Assembly (NCBI GenBank): GCA_963693085.1
Contig: OY856410.1
Coordinates: 564,444,906-564,508,905, forward strand
Direction: 5' to 3'
Length of the DNA stretch: 64,000 nucleotides
Source: Alisma plantago-aquatica
Taxonomy: Eukaryota; Streptophyta; Magnoliopsida; Alismatales; Alismataceae
Shown: piece after piece, positions 22,031 through 33,828 of the stretch
Position numbering within the stretch: the stretch's first letter is position 1
How the letters are laid out: the number at the start of each line of letters is the position of its first letter
Notes under the pieces: model-generated
Seen by the model: only the letters and a program-made list of their open reading frames with translations
The model's database searches: none
What the model was told of the DNA's origin: nothing
Translations under genes and position numbers: made by a program

Positions 22031-22548
22031 CTATGTTCATTGAAAATTGAAAATGGGGAAAAAGTTTGGAGTCGCCATCGAATTTTAGTTGTAAAAACTA
22101 AGAAAATCATACGAAGATGAGTCATGCAGATAAGGAAGGATGGTGCATTGAAATATAAGATTGTCATACTCATTTATAAATCAAGTAAGGTTAAGAAATT
22201 GGTACCCCAATCCTCCTATCGAGATAGTATTGTGGGGGGTTTAAACTAAAAAAATTACATAAAAAATAAGAAAAACAATTGTGTGATGTTACTATCACCT
22301 TGTTTTGTACCTCATGTGCTAAATGGTTTTTCACTTCTAAGTAAGAAGAAAATCATCACTCAAGAAATCTCTAATGATATAACTAGATAAGATGGCCATC
22401 CAATCTCTTTCTCCCACTACCGACATCTTTTGTACTTCTGGGCACCAATGGCTTTAGCACTTCTCGGCACAGATGAGTTTCACACTATTGAGAGAAATAG
22501 GGTTTCACACTTCTAAGCGGGAATAGGCATCACACATGGCTATGGTGG

Positions 22549-22553
<5 letters not shown>

Positions 22554-22582
<29 letters not shown>
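22554..22582. repeat. (TC)n microsatellite
   Basis: An uninterrupted TC dinucleotide run of about 14 units. Confidence 0.9.
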
Positions 22583-22584
<2 letters not shown>

Positions 22585-22870
22585 GTCTCTCCTCCTAGTT
22601 AGTCAGGGTCTCAGGAAGTGGGCCTTTTATCAGGTATATTCTCTCCTTTTCTAGAGTCAAAGGAGTTGTCGAGCTAGTTTATCTCCCTTTCTCCCAACTG
22701 ACGGCCCACTCTTTCTTAAGGTTTTCATGGGATTCCAAGTGGCCCTCTCCCACGCTTCGCAAGACCATCATGGTTTTGATGGGTGTGGTATTGTTGCCAC
22801 TTCCTAGCACGAAAGGATTTGGCTCCCAATTGCTCATTTTATGAAAAAAGATAAAATGTGTGTGAATTAG

Positions 22871-23202
22871 TTTGACACATTTTTGTGTCAAACCTTTTGG
22901 CACCCAAGTATTCTTTTTTGAGAAAAATCAAAAGTGTGCAAAAATGGTCTGACACGTTTTTGTGTGAAACCTTTTGGCACTCAAAACCTGACTTGCTGAA
23001 TGGGAAACTCAGATGTGTGTGGTTTGGTTTGACACAGCTGGGTGTGAAACCCTTTAGCGGCCAGGTGTTTTTCATTTTGAAGAAAATAAAATTTTTATGA
23101 ATTGTTTTGACACATTTATGTGTGAAACCTTTTCATGCTCATTATGGTCTATAAAAGGGGACACTAGCATGTGTAGTCTGGTTTGACACATTTGGGTGCA
23201 AA
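22871..23202. repeat. Tandem array of palindromic TTTGACACA...TGTGNNAAA units
   Basis: Five units start near 22871, 22948, 23028, 23105 and 23181, a period of 76-80 bp. The first is a perfect 9-bp inverted repeat (TTTGACACA, TTTT loop, TGTGTCAAA). The others keep GACAC and TGTG with changes, and most are followed by CCTTTTGGCAC-like sequence. Overlapping reading frames on both strands are by-products of the period. Confidence 0.8.
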
Positions 23203-23555
23203 ATCCTTTGACATAAAAATGAGACGCTTTCTTAGAAAGTTTCAAAAAAGGACCAGGTATAGATTTTGTCTAATTTGAGTGCAAAGAGGATTTGCACCCA
23301 TAATTAGTAAGGTCAGATTTGAATTTTTTGTAAGTCTCACCTTAACCTAGCCAATGTATAAATTTTGTCCATTAGGGTTCAAGACCCATTGGGATCAAAA
23401 TTTAAGGTTTTGTTACGTCTGATGTGGATCCACATATTGCCATAACTTTGTGCAAATCAGTTTTGCACTTCGAACTGACCAAATTGTATGTGGTGGATCC
23501 ATGATTGATTCTTGTATAAAAAATTAGGATTTTCACTCGCTACAGTTTGAGGTGA

Positions 23556-23560
23556 CTCAA
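23556..23560. repeat. Target-site duplication CTCAA, left copy
   Basis: CTCAA directly precedes LTR TGTTACGACC and is repeated at 33351-33355. Confidence 0.94.
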
Positions 23561-26500
23561 TGTTACGACCCCATCTGAGCTTAATTGGTAAACTAGGGTT
23601 TACCTAGACAATTGCAAAGATTAATTGGAATAATCATTCTTGAAATCTAATTAATGACGATAACACAATTAGGATGTTTTAATTATGATAAGAAGTGTAA
23701 ATGTTCTTTTGTCTTGTGAATTAGGGTTTGAGAAACATAAACCCTAATCGGCCCAAAATAGGGTTTTAATGATGCATGAATACAGAATTTGATAAGTAGA
23801 ATGTCTCACTAAATGATTTTTAGTATTTTATGGGTAACTCTGATTTAATTCAAATTTTGATATGATTTGAATATATAAAATTTGAACAATATTGCAAAAT
23901 ATCAGAATTTTTGAAGAATGCTCTGACCTGTTTAGCGGCCGAGTTTCAAACTCGACCGATCACATTTCCAGAATTATACAGAAGTGTGGTAATTGAATTT
24001 TATCTTTTTATTGGTATATCTAATTGATCTAAAATTTTAACTGTGCTTGAAAAACACAGTTTTAGACACTCTGTTAAATTGGCATAATTTTTGGATGACT
24101 TTTTGATCTCTACAGTAAGGGTGTCGGTCGAGTTTTGTGCAGGACAAACTCGGCCGAATATATTGCAGACTGCAATATAGCAGTGCACTGTTATATTTTT
24201 AATTATTTATTGGTAACTCCAAATGATCTCAAATTTTAACTGAAGCTTTATAGATCAATTTATAACAACGTGTTAAATTTCCATAATTGTTGGAGAATGT
24301 TTGATCTCTGAAATAAACGAATTACAGTAACTTTTGTATAACTGAATATTCAGCCAATATAATTAAAGTTAAGTGTTGGGTCAATATGCAATTGACCCAA
24401 GCAGCTCAATTGACTTATATGAGAAACCACACACACACACAGCTCTCATTCTTCGTCATTCACTCCAGAGAAACGAAAACCTAGAGAGAGAGGGAGAGTT
24501 AGGGCTTGAGTGGAGAAAGTGGGGGAATTGCTGAATTAGGGTTTTGCGATTCCAGGAAGGGTGAAATCAAGTAAGTTTGGATCCTTTGCATATACTTTTA
24601 TGGTGGATCTTCTCTCTCATGTCAAGATTCCGTCCATGCTCTGATTTGATCCAAGATGATGTCGAAATTCCTTCTTTTCTCACCCTTTCTTCATAATCCC
24701 TCATTTTCAAGGTTCCCGAGTTGAATGGAAGAAGAATTGGGAGATTTGCTAGGGATTTGATAGGAATTCGAGATTCCCTGAGTTGAGCTGCAGTTGTGAG
24801 GTGTTTTCACACCTTAGGGTGAGTGGGTTCTTCCTTCAAACATTGTAATGCACGAATTTGATTATAGCATCCAAATCCCTAAATGCTTAGCATATAATTC
24901 TAAATCCTGAAATGTCCGTTTGATTTAAGATTGTTACAAATTGATATGATGTGGATTCCTTCTCTGTTTGAATGATTCCTAAATGGTAGATTCATAACAG
25001 AAACGTATACAACACTTCCTAGTGAGAATGCTTTTTCAGATTTATATCAAATGATGTAATTAGGGTTTAACCTAATTGAGACATCAATAGTGTTTCAACC
25101 TTATTGAAAAGGACTAGTAATCCTATAAGTGGTTAGGATGTATCTTATGGGTTATCTTAATTGAATTTTATTCTTGATACATGATATCTCAGTAAATGAT
25201 ATGGAAAATCTAAATTTAGTCAAGTTTCCATGATTTCATATCTATATTGATTGTATATGATTTGTTGGAAACAATCTTTATTTAGTGAATGCTTATATCT
25301 TATGAGATCATGATAAGAGCCATGTGACAAGTGAATGAGGTAAATGAAAAGGTGAATGAGGCAAATGAAACCCTAAGAGTAGGGTGTTGGCATGTGATGA
25401 ATGAATAAGGCAAATGAAACCCTAAGGATAGGGTGTTCAATGAATCATGTTATGGTAACATGAAAGATCTCGATATGAGATGTGGTGATACTTAACTGTT
25501 GAATTGTATGTTTCTAGTGCATTTAACTTTATATGCTTGTTCTCTCTGAGTTGATATCTACATACTGCAGGGCTTCTTATTTTCAATGCATACCTCGTAA
25601 ATTGCAGGTAATGAGATATGACATGCCCTAGAAAGGGATGTTGCTGAGACATGGTATATGTTGAATACATGAGCTATGATATTTATATGTTAACTAATTA
25701 ATAGACTTAGGTGCCCTAACACCGTAGAACCCCTCGTGAGGTCTGCACCTTGGGGTGAAACGACCTACCTAGCGTGTGTCTAGATGGTCGGTGACTCGTG
25801 TTCAACAATAATCCGTGCGTGTGTCACGGTGGCACGAGGACAGACAAGCAGTGTTCAACAATAATCCGTGCGTGTGTCACGGTGGCACTGGAATATATAG
25901 GGGTTATTCAACAATAATCCGTGCGTGTGTCACGGTGGTAACCCAGACTCTCCGCCTGTGTGCTCAGGTTAGAGGAGGAGTCTAGAGTACACTCTTTTGA
26001 GAGTGCAGTGAGGCCGTGTGAGCCTGAGAGTCCTGACGCAGACCAGGACAGCAGTCAGACTTAGCATTTCCCGGGTGTGTCGCTAAGTCTTGTACGGTGA
26101 GATAGTAGCATGAACTTGCTATGGATCTTCATATGCAGAGTACACTGCATATGTTTAGGGCATAATCTAAAATATGATCATATAGGTTCACAGAGTTCTT
26201 TATAAATGAAAGACTTAAGGAAGACTAGAAGCATAGTATTCTTGTAGTTATTCTTTGGATGCAATATTTACATTCTTTGTTATTTCAATTATATTGTTTT
26301 AGAATTGCTCAGTGTAGTATTTATTGTTGTTAAATTTCATATCGTTTATTCAAATTATATCTGTAATCACATTAGTGCATTAGTCTGTTTCCATGAAGTA
26401 CTCATTCACTGAGCGAGTAGGCTCACCCCTCTACTCAAACATTTTAGGGTTAACCGCGTGGACTTGAAGATGGTCAGAGCTTCAGTGTAGATCTGCCACA

Positions 26501-26872
26501 AGAGTCAAGTACGAGATTAGTTGAGTCAGTCGGTCCTTGTCACTCTAGGTCCTCAGTAAGAGTTTAGAGAGAGAGTTGTAATTACAATGTGTAATATTGT
26601 TCCTCTTTGATATGTATGCTAATTAGCAAGTTTCATGTGCATAATGTGTGAAAGACATCGTGAATGCTTATACATGTATCTTTACTAATAAAGTTTGATT
26701 AGTAAAGGAAATGTTCAGATTCCCTTGCTAAGATGTTTTATGTGGTTCAATGCGGGGAAACAAGAGTTTTAAAGAAAAGAAAAAAGTTAAGGGTGTTCTT
26801 TGTGTTACATATAAGTCCTATCTTATGCCCTAATCTCATGATTTGAGGAAATTGTGAGATCGGGGTGTAACA
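23561..26872 (+). repeat. Element B, 5' LTR
   Basis: A 3312-bp repeat with TG...CA ends and a TATA-like TATAA at 24358-24362. The hairpin domain is 25732-26153. Confidence 0.95.
25732..26153 (+). other. Hairpin-dense domain, element B 5' LTR (four modules)
   Basis: There are four two-tier modules. Module 0 (25761-25790) has outer CGACC/GGTCG, inner CTAG/CTAG and loop CGTGTGT. Modules 1-3 have outer stems CTCGTG/CACGAG (25795-25838), CAGTG/CACTG (25849-25890) and GGGTTA/TAACCC (25901-25944). Each of these three has left linker TTCAACAATAAT, inner CCGTG/CACGG, loop CGTGTGT and right linker TGG. Then follow GACTCTCC/GGAGGAGTC (25946-25982), CACTCT/AGAGTG (25990-26005), which replaces the GCACA/TGTGC pair of element A, and the shared AGGC, GTCCT, GACTTAGC and CATATGCAG stems. 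Many stem bases differ from element A but still pair. Confidence 0.75.
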
Positions 26873-26875
26873 GCT

Positions 26876-26888
26876 TGGTATCAGAGCC
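26876..26888 (+). other. Primer-binding site, element B
   Basis: TGGTATCAGAGCC is a 13-base match to the iMet-type primer site, starting three bases after the LTR. Confidence 0.92.
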
Positions 26889-27431
26889 TAGGGTGAGTTG
26901 TCAAGGATCATTAATTCAGTAAGTTAGAGTCCTAAGTGTGGCAGATAGGAGATGTTTTGATGTTAGCTTTGGGGATTTGAGTATTTGGATATCCTGGCCC
27001 GATATCTGAGTACTTGGATCATCCAGTACAAGCTACTCTGTCTATTCTCTCACGTATACCCTGGCCAAGTATACAGTGGAAGAATGGGCTAGAGAGAAAC
27101 CCTAGAAATGTTAGAGTTAGAAAACGAGAAAAGAAACAAGAATTAAGAGCATAAATGTAAAAGGAGATAGAACTTACATTTCATAATGTTGTTTTTGTTG
27201 GAAATGTATAGAAATGCTCTTATATGTTTGAATTGAAATATTCAATACTTTGAAATATGGGTCTTTAATATTTGTTGCACACTATGCAATTGTAGCATTT
27301 ATTGATTTTATTCTTTGTAACAAGTAGACTAGAATTGACCTTTGAATGGGCTTTTGTTTCTATAGTTTTGCCTGCTAATTCGAGTGAAATTGACATCAGC
27401 AGGTCTGTTTAGGTTTTCAGTCTGTACGCGA

Positions 27432-27628
27432 TTCGACCGAGTTGTATGTGGTTCGGCCGAGTTTCCTTAATAGGAAATCAAACAACAAACTGATCGGCCG
27501 AGTTGTATGTAATTCGGCCGAGTTTCCTTTTTCAGGAAATCAAACGACAAGTTTATCGGCCGAATTTCAAGCAGATCGGCCGAGTTGTGAAGCAATCAGC
27601 CGAGTTTCTGACCAATCGGCCGAGTTTC
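27432..27628 (+). repeat. TCGGCCGAGTT motif array, element B
   Basis: Eight copies in the same order as in element A, the first altered to TTCGACCGAGTT and one to TCGGCCGAATTT. Confidence 0.87.
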
Positions 27629-30023
27629 TAAGCTGTGAGTGGCAGTTCAGGAAGAATGTAATTCTTGTAGTTCTTGGCTTCAGGACTTCAGGTTTGGCCT
27701 GGTCCGGTTGGCAGGATGCGTTACTAGGATCTAATGAATCCTATCAATAGCATAATAAGAATAGAATTAGAATAATTAGACCCACATCAGAGTAAGAATG
27801 TACATACAGTAAGATGTTGAAACATATGGGCAAGATCAGAACAACTAAGAATTAGTTGAAACTGATATCTGAGGTTCAACTTTGGGGCCTCATATGAGAA
27901 ACCCTTATTTGGAAATAAAGGAACATGATATGAGATTCATAATCAGTTCATTGATTAATTTTGCATGAACTATACATATAAAATATAGAAAAGATATGTG
28001 AAATGTATGTATGTATGGTTCAAGATAACAAGAATCAATCATGAAGAATGAATCATATAATAGAGTATAATGCTTTTATGAACCCTAAAGCAAAGGCTAA
28101 GTAGAGAATAGGGTTGAGCATTCAATAGGTCCATAGAAGTAAAGAGTCTTCAAAAGAGTAAAAGTGAAGAGGATCGTATGAACATGTAACTCATAAGACT
28201 AGGACAACAAACTAGTTTCGAAGCAAAGAACATAGGTATAGTTTAACGAATGAATAAGTCATACAAAGGTAGACTGTATTCAGGAGAGAAAAACTTGATT
28301 GAAAGAGAAACTATGTTTGACCCATGCATGATCCACTTGATTTAAAAATGAAGAATATGTAATGTATTCAACATGAGGAAAAACTAATAGAAGGACTATT
28401 AATTTAGAACGTTAACTTCACAATAGTATAAAAATAAAGGAGGAAATATGTGCAACCTGGTATACATGACCATACATATGAATAAGCAACATGGTCATAA
28501 GAGAAAAATTTAGAATTTAAAGATGACTGGTTAAAGAGTAGTATATGGTGAGAGGACTATGAAAAGTAAGAAAGGGTTTGAAATATGATGGAGAAGTTAT
28601 AAAATAAAGAGGTTGTGAGATTCAAGCAAGTGCTAATTAATCAAATATCTCTGTTGATAACTAAGTAAATCTACATACGAGAATGTATTAAGGGAATGTT
28701 TGAATACAAGTATTCCAAGTCTTAAAATCATCTTCTCTTTCATATATTCCTTAATGAGAGCAAGGTGGGAATGAAATAATAAGAGAAAATGAGTCATATA
28801 TGGTGCATAACTACCTTGGTAGGGTCATCTAGTGAATGTAATAGTGACATACAATATGATGAAGTGCGATAGGAAATAAATTCTGGTGTGATAGCAAGAA
28901 TGATGAATAATCTATTCCTATCTTAAATGCTTCAATGTTAATGATGTTTATTGTATATAATCATGTGAAAAGGATAGGTAGCAAAAAGTAAAGAAGTAAT
29001 GAATGAGCAGAGAGATATGGGAAAACACTAGCTTTGTGTAATATGTAAATTTGTTTTTACATGTATGATTTTTTTGAAGGCATATTAAGGTATGAAAGTT
29101 GGTTCTACATATGATTTCAGTATATTTGTGCAAGCTATATGTTAAATTAAAGGCGTATGATAGTAGTAGTAATTCATACCAGATATGCATCCTAGTATTG
29201 TGTATTTGTGATATGGTGATACGGTTTGGATGATGTCAGAACACATGGAGAGATACTCTGAACAAGGTAGTCATACTTATTCACTCATATTAATAGAAAG
29301 GGTTGATAATCAGATTGTTTGAACAAGTAACCCTAATGAGGTGTAGCTTGTTATACCTAGCTCTAATATAACTGAGTGATGGTAATTGAATATGATTAAT
29401 GCTTGAATGACTGATACAATCGTGGATTACCTTATTACTGTTGTTGAAACCCTAAAATGATATAATGCGATGGTTACACTTTGAATTGTGTGTGGGCCCA
29501 TAACCCACAGGTCCCAGGATCGAAACAGGATAGTATGGAATGAGGTGGTAATGCTTCACCTCATGCATCCATGACCCAATGGGGATGCCAAGCGTAGTAT
29601 TGTGCAATTGATTGTTGAATCTAGTCTTTTAATTCAAGACTGTTTTGCTATTTGAATAGCACTTGATTAAATTTAAAACAGTATGGTGAACTTGCTTTTG
29701 TCACTTAAAGATGATACAGAACAATAGAACTCTCTGAACAACGTAAGTTGAGATAGTTGTATCAGAGTATCAGAGTTGCGCAGTGAAAGCGTGGTGGTTT
29801 ATCTTTGCATTCTATGTTTGACTGTGGCATAAATAATTTGCTTGATATCATTGATAACTATTTGAAATATGTTGTGATTTAGTAAAGAATTAAAAGATCT
29901 AATGTTGAAAACTACATTCAGGTATGAAATACAAGAATATGATGACATGGAAGGCTTTAGAAGCTTAGAATAACCTTGAATGTATCTTTCTTGTAGGTTT
30001 ATGTTTCGAGGACGAAACATTCT

Positions 30024-30037
30024 AAGGGGGGGAAGAG
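30024..30037 (+). other. Polypurine tract, element B
   Basis: AAGGGGGGGAAGAG follows the TTTCGAGGACGAAAC segment, one base before the 3' LTR. Confidence 0.88.
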
Positions 30038-30038
30038 T

Positions 30039-33000
30039 TGTTACGACCCCATCTGAGCTTAATTGGTAAACTAGGGTTTACCTAGACAATTGCAAAGATT
30101 AATTGGAATAATCATTCTTGAAATCTAATTAATGACGATAACACAATTAGCATGTTTTAATTATGATAAGAAGTGTAAATGTTCTTTTGTCTTGTGAATT
30201 AGGGTTTGAGAAACATAAACCCTAATCGGCCCAAAATAGGGATTTAATGATGCATGAATACAGAATTTGATAAGTAGAATGTCTCACTAAATGATTTTTA
30301 GTATTTTATGGGTAACTCTGATTTAATTCAAATTTTGATATGATTTGAATATATAAAATTTGAACAATATTGCAAAATATCAGAATTTTTGAAGAATGCT
30401 CTGACCTGTTTAGCGGCCGAGTTTCAAACTCGACCGATCACATTTCCAGAATTATACAGCAGTGTGGTAATTGAATTTTATCTTTTTATTGGTATATCTA
30501 ATTGATCTAAAATTTTAACTGTGCTTGAAAAACACAGTTTTAGACACTCTGTTAAATTAGCATAATTTTTGGATGACTTTTTGATCTCTACAGTAAGGGT
30601 GTCGGTCGAGTTTTGTGCAGGACAAACTCGGCCGAATATATTGCAGACTGCAATATAGCAGTGCACTGTTATATTTTTAATTATTTATTGGTAACTCCAA
30701 ATTATCTCAAATTTTAACTGAAGCTTTATAGATCAATTTATAACAACGTGTTAAATTCCCATAATTGTTGGAGAATGTTTGATCTCTGAAATAAACGAAT
30801 TACAGTAACTTTTGTATAACTGAATATTCAGCCAATATAATTAAAGTTAAGTGTTGGGTCAATATGCAATTGACCCAAGCAGCTCAATTGACTTATATGA
30901 GCAACCACACACACACACAGCTCTCATTCTTCGTCATTCACTCCAGAGAAACGAAAACCTAGAGAGAGAGGGAGAGTTAGGGCTTGAGTGGAGAAAGTGG
31001 GGGAATTGCTGAATTAGGGTTTTGCGATTCCAGGAAGGGTGAAATCAAGTAAGTTTGGATCCTTTGCATATACTTTTATGGTGGATCTTCTCTCTCATGT
31101 CAAGATTCCGTCCATGCTCTGATTTGATCCAAGATGATGTCGAAATTCCTTCTTTTCTCACCCTTTCTTCATAATCCCTCATTTTCAAGGTTCCCGAGTT
31201 GAATGGAAGAAGAATTGGGAGATTTGCTAGGGATTTGATAGGAATTCGAGATTCCCTGAGTTGAGCTGCAGTTGTGAGGTGTTTTCACATCTTAGGGTGA
31301 GTGGGTTCTTCCTTCAAACATTGTAATGCACGAATTTGATTATAGCATCCAAATCCCTAAATGCTTAGCATATAATTCTAAATCCTGAAATGTCCGTTTG
31401 ATTTAAGATTGTTACAAATTGATATGATGTGGATTCCTTCTCTGTTTGAATGATTCCTAAATGGTAGATTCATATCAGAAACGTATACAACACTTCCTAG
31501 TGAGAATGCTTTTTCAGATTTATATCAAATGATGTAATTAGGGTTTAACCTAATTGAGACATCAATAGTGTTTCAACCTTATTGAAAAGGACTAGTAATC
31601 CTATAAGTGGTTAGGATGTATCTTATGGGTTATCTTAATTGAATTTTATTCTTGATACATGATATCTCAGTAAATGATATGGAAAATCTAAATTTAGTTA
31701 AGTTTCCATGATTTCATATCTATATTGATTGTATATGATTTGTTGGAAACAATCTTTATTTAGTGAATGCTTATATCTTATGAGATCATGATAAGAGCCA
31801 TGTGACAAGTGAATGAGGTAAATGAAAAGGTGAATGAGGCAAATGAAACCCTAAGAGTAGGGTGTTGACATGTGATGAATGAATAAGGCAAATGAAACCC
31901 TAAGGATAGGGTGTTCAATGAATCATGTTATGGTAACATGAAAGATCTCGATATGAGATGTGGTGATACTTAACTGTTGAATTGTATGTTTCTAGTGCAT
32001 TTAACTTTATATGCTTGTTCTCTCTGAGTTGATATCTACATACTGCAGGGCTTCTTATTTTCAATGCATACCTCGTAAATTGCAGGTAATGAGATATGAC
32101 ATGCCCTAGAAAGGGATGTTGCTGAGACATGGTATATGTTGAATACATGAGCTATGATATTTATATGTTAACTAATTAATAGACTTAGGTGCCCTAACAC
32201 CATAGAACCCCTCGTGAGGTCTGCACCTTGGGGTGAAACGACCTACCTAGCGTGTGTCTAGATGGTCGGTGACTCGTGTTCAACAATAATCCGTGCGTGT
32301 GTCACGGTGGCACGAGGACAGACAAGCAATGTTCAACAATAATCCGTGCATGTGTCACGGTGGCACTGGAATATATAGGGGTTATTCAACAATAATCCGT
32401 GCGTGTGTCACGGTGGTAACCCAGACTCTCCGCCTGTGTGCTCAGGTTAGAGGAGGAGTCTAGAGTACACTCTTTTGAGAGTGCAGTGAGGCCGTGTGAG
32501 CCTGAGAGTCCTGACGCAGACCAGGACAGCAGTCAGACTTAGCATTTCCCGGGTGTGTCGCTAAGTCTTGTACGGTGAGATAGTAGCATGAACTTGCTAC
32601 GGATCTTCATATGCAGAGTACACTGCATATGTTTAGGGCATAATCTAAAATATGATCATATAGGTTCACAGAGTTCTTTATAAATGAAAGACTTAAGGAA
32701 GACTAGAAGCATAGTATTCTTGTAGTTATTCTTTGGATGCAATATTTACATTCTTTGTTATTTCAATTATATTGTTTTAGAATTGCTCAGTGTAGTATTT
32801 ATTGTTGTTAAATTTCATATCGTTTATTCAAATTATATCTGTAATCACATTAGTGCATTAGTCTGTTTCCATGAAGTACTCATTCACTGAGCGAGTAGGC
32901 TCACCCCTCTACTCAAACATTTTAGGGTTAACCGCGTGGACTTGAAGATGGTCAGAGCTTCAGTGTAGATCTGCCACAAGAGTCAAGTACGAGATTAGTT

Positions 33001-33350
33001 GAGTCAGTCGGTCCTTGTCACTCTGGGTCCTCAGTAAGAGTTTAGAGAGAGAGTTGTAATTACAATGTGTAATATTGTTCCTCTTTGATATGTATGCTAA
33101 TTAGCAAGTTTCATGTGCATAATGTGTGAAAGACATCATGAATGCTTATACATGTATCTTTACTAATAAAGTTTGATTAGTAAAGGAAATGTTCAGATTC
33201 CCTTGCTAAGATGTTTTATGTGGTTCAATGCGGGGAAACAAGAGTTTTAAAGAAAAGAAAAAAGTTAAGGGTGTTCTTTGTGTTACATATAAGTCCTATC
33301 TTATGCCCTAATCTCATGATTTGAGGAAATTGTGAGATCGGGGTGTAACA
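30039..33350 (+). repeat. Element B, 3' LTR
   Basis: Same length as the 5' LTR and nearly identical. A few changes fall in the hairpin domain (outer stem of module 2 becomes CAATG, one loop becomes CATGTGT), as expected for drift after insertion. Confidence 0.95.
32210..32631 (+). other. Hairpin-dense domain, element B 3' LTR
   Basis: Same four-module architecture as at 25732-26153, with three or four point changes. Confidence 0.72.
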
Positions 33351-33355
33351 CTCAA
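33351..33355. repeat. Target-site duplication CTCAA, right copy
   Basis: Identical to 23556-23560. Confidence 0.94.
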
Positions 33356-33756
33356 ATTATATAGAAAGCCCAAATATAAAGGATTTGATGAGATCCCAAA
33401 AAATGAGGTGTCAATAGTTTTCCCCTCTCAAGATGAGGTCCAAGACATGGTTGGTAGATCCACTCATTTTGAGGGCTAATACGTGAGACTAACTAACACC
33501 CATTTTTGGTTAGAGAGAGTTATTGAAATAGAAATATTGCTTTGGTCTAGATTGGTCTTTGAGTATACTCATTGATTGATAAACCTCATAACCTAGAGCC
33601 ATGAAACACATGAATAGCAAAAAACTTGCGTTGAAATAAAAGATGTCATCAAACTGTACAATGCGTACTTTGGTAGGACTTGAAACCAAATCTATCATAG
33701 GGAATAGTGAATGAAAAATACAAAAATTCCCTACCACGTAGGACTTTGTTACTAAA
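33356..33756 (+). other. Repeat X continued, between element B and the LINE
   Basis: No gene. It is probably the sequence interrupted by element B: GAGATCCCAAAAAATGAGG then GTGTCAATAG resembles an LTR terminus, followed by TTTTCCCCTCTC. It is then interrupted by the LINE. Confidence 0.35.
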
Positions 33757-33769
33757 TGGATATTGTAAC
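33757..33769. repeat. LINE target-site duplication, left copy
   Basis: TGGATATTGTAAC here corresponds to TGGACATTGTCAA at 38647-38659, directly after the poly-A tail. The copies differ at two or three positions, as expected for an old insertion. Confidence 0.6.
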
Positions 33770-33828
33770 CATGCTCTACCTTCTCTCTAGGCCGCGCCTT
33801 CTCTCTTTCTCCCTAGGTCAGGCAATCC

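Larger units (their letters stand above)
22030..23555 (+). repeat. Unclassified repeat X, left part (LTR-like)
   Basis: This begins where the copia match stops and has no gene. It contains a GTTTGGAGTCGCCATCG segment near 22058-22078, a phrase I associate with LTRs of plant Ty3-gypsy (Tat/Athila-type) elements, then a (TC)n run at about 22554-22582 and a regular palindromic array (22871-23202). Element B is inserted at its right edge. The sequence seems to continue after 33356, where GAGGTGTCAATAG (33400-33412) looks like an LTR end. The classification is uncertain. Confidence 0.4.
26873..30038 (+). mobile_element. Element B, internal domain (non-coding)
   Basis: A 3166-bp interior homologous to both element A interiors, with small indels. 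The primer site is at 26876-26888, the motif array at 27432-27628 and the purine tract at 30024-30037. A 102-residue plus-strand reading frame at 27442-27750 runs over the motif array and is closed in element A, so it is not counted as a gene. Confidence 0.9.
23561..33350 (+). mobile_element. LARD-like element B (complete, family 1)
   Basis: A canonical LTR-internal-LTR insertion of 9790 bp. The LTRs are 3312 bp each (23561-26872, 30039-33350) around a 3166-bp non-coding interior, with identical 5-bp flanks. It has the same family ends, primer site, purine tract, TCGGCCGAGTT array and hairpin domain as element A, but is a distinct subfamily: an extra hairpin module, different linkers and a different TATA context. 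By eye the two LTRs differ at about 17 of 3312 positions, so insertion is recent on the scale of this locus. No coding capacity is visible, so it needed a helper in trans. Confidence 0.95.

Noticed and set aside
27442..27750. 102-codon plus-strand frame in the element B interior
   Set aside because: The repeated SAEF/RPS residues are just the TCGGCCGAGTT array read in one frame. The frame is closed in both element A interiors.
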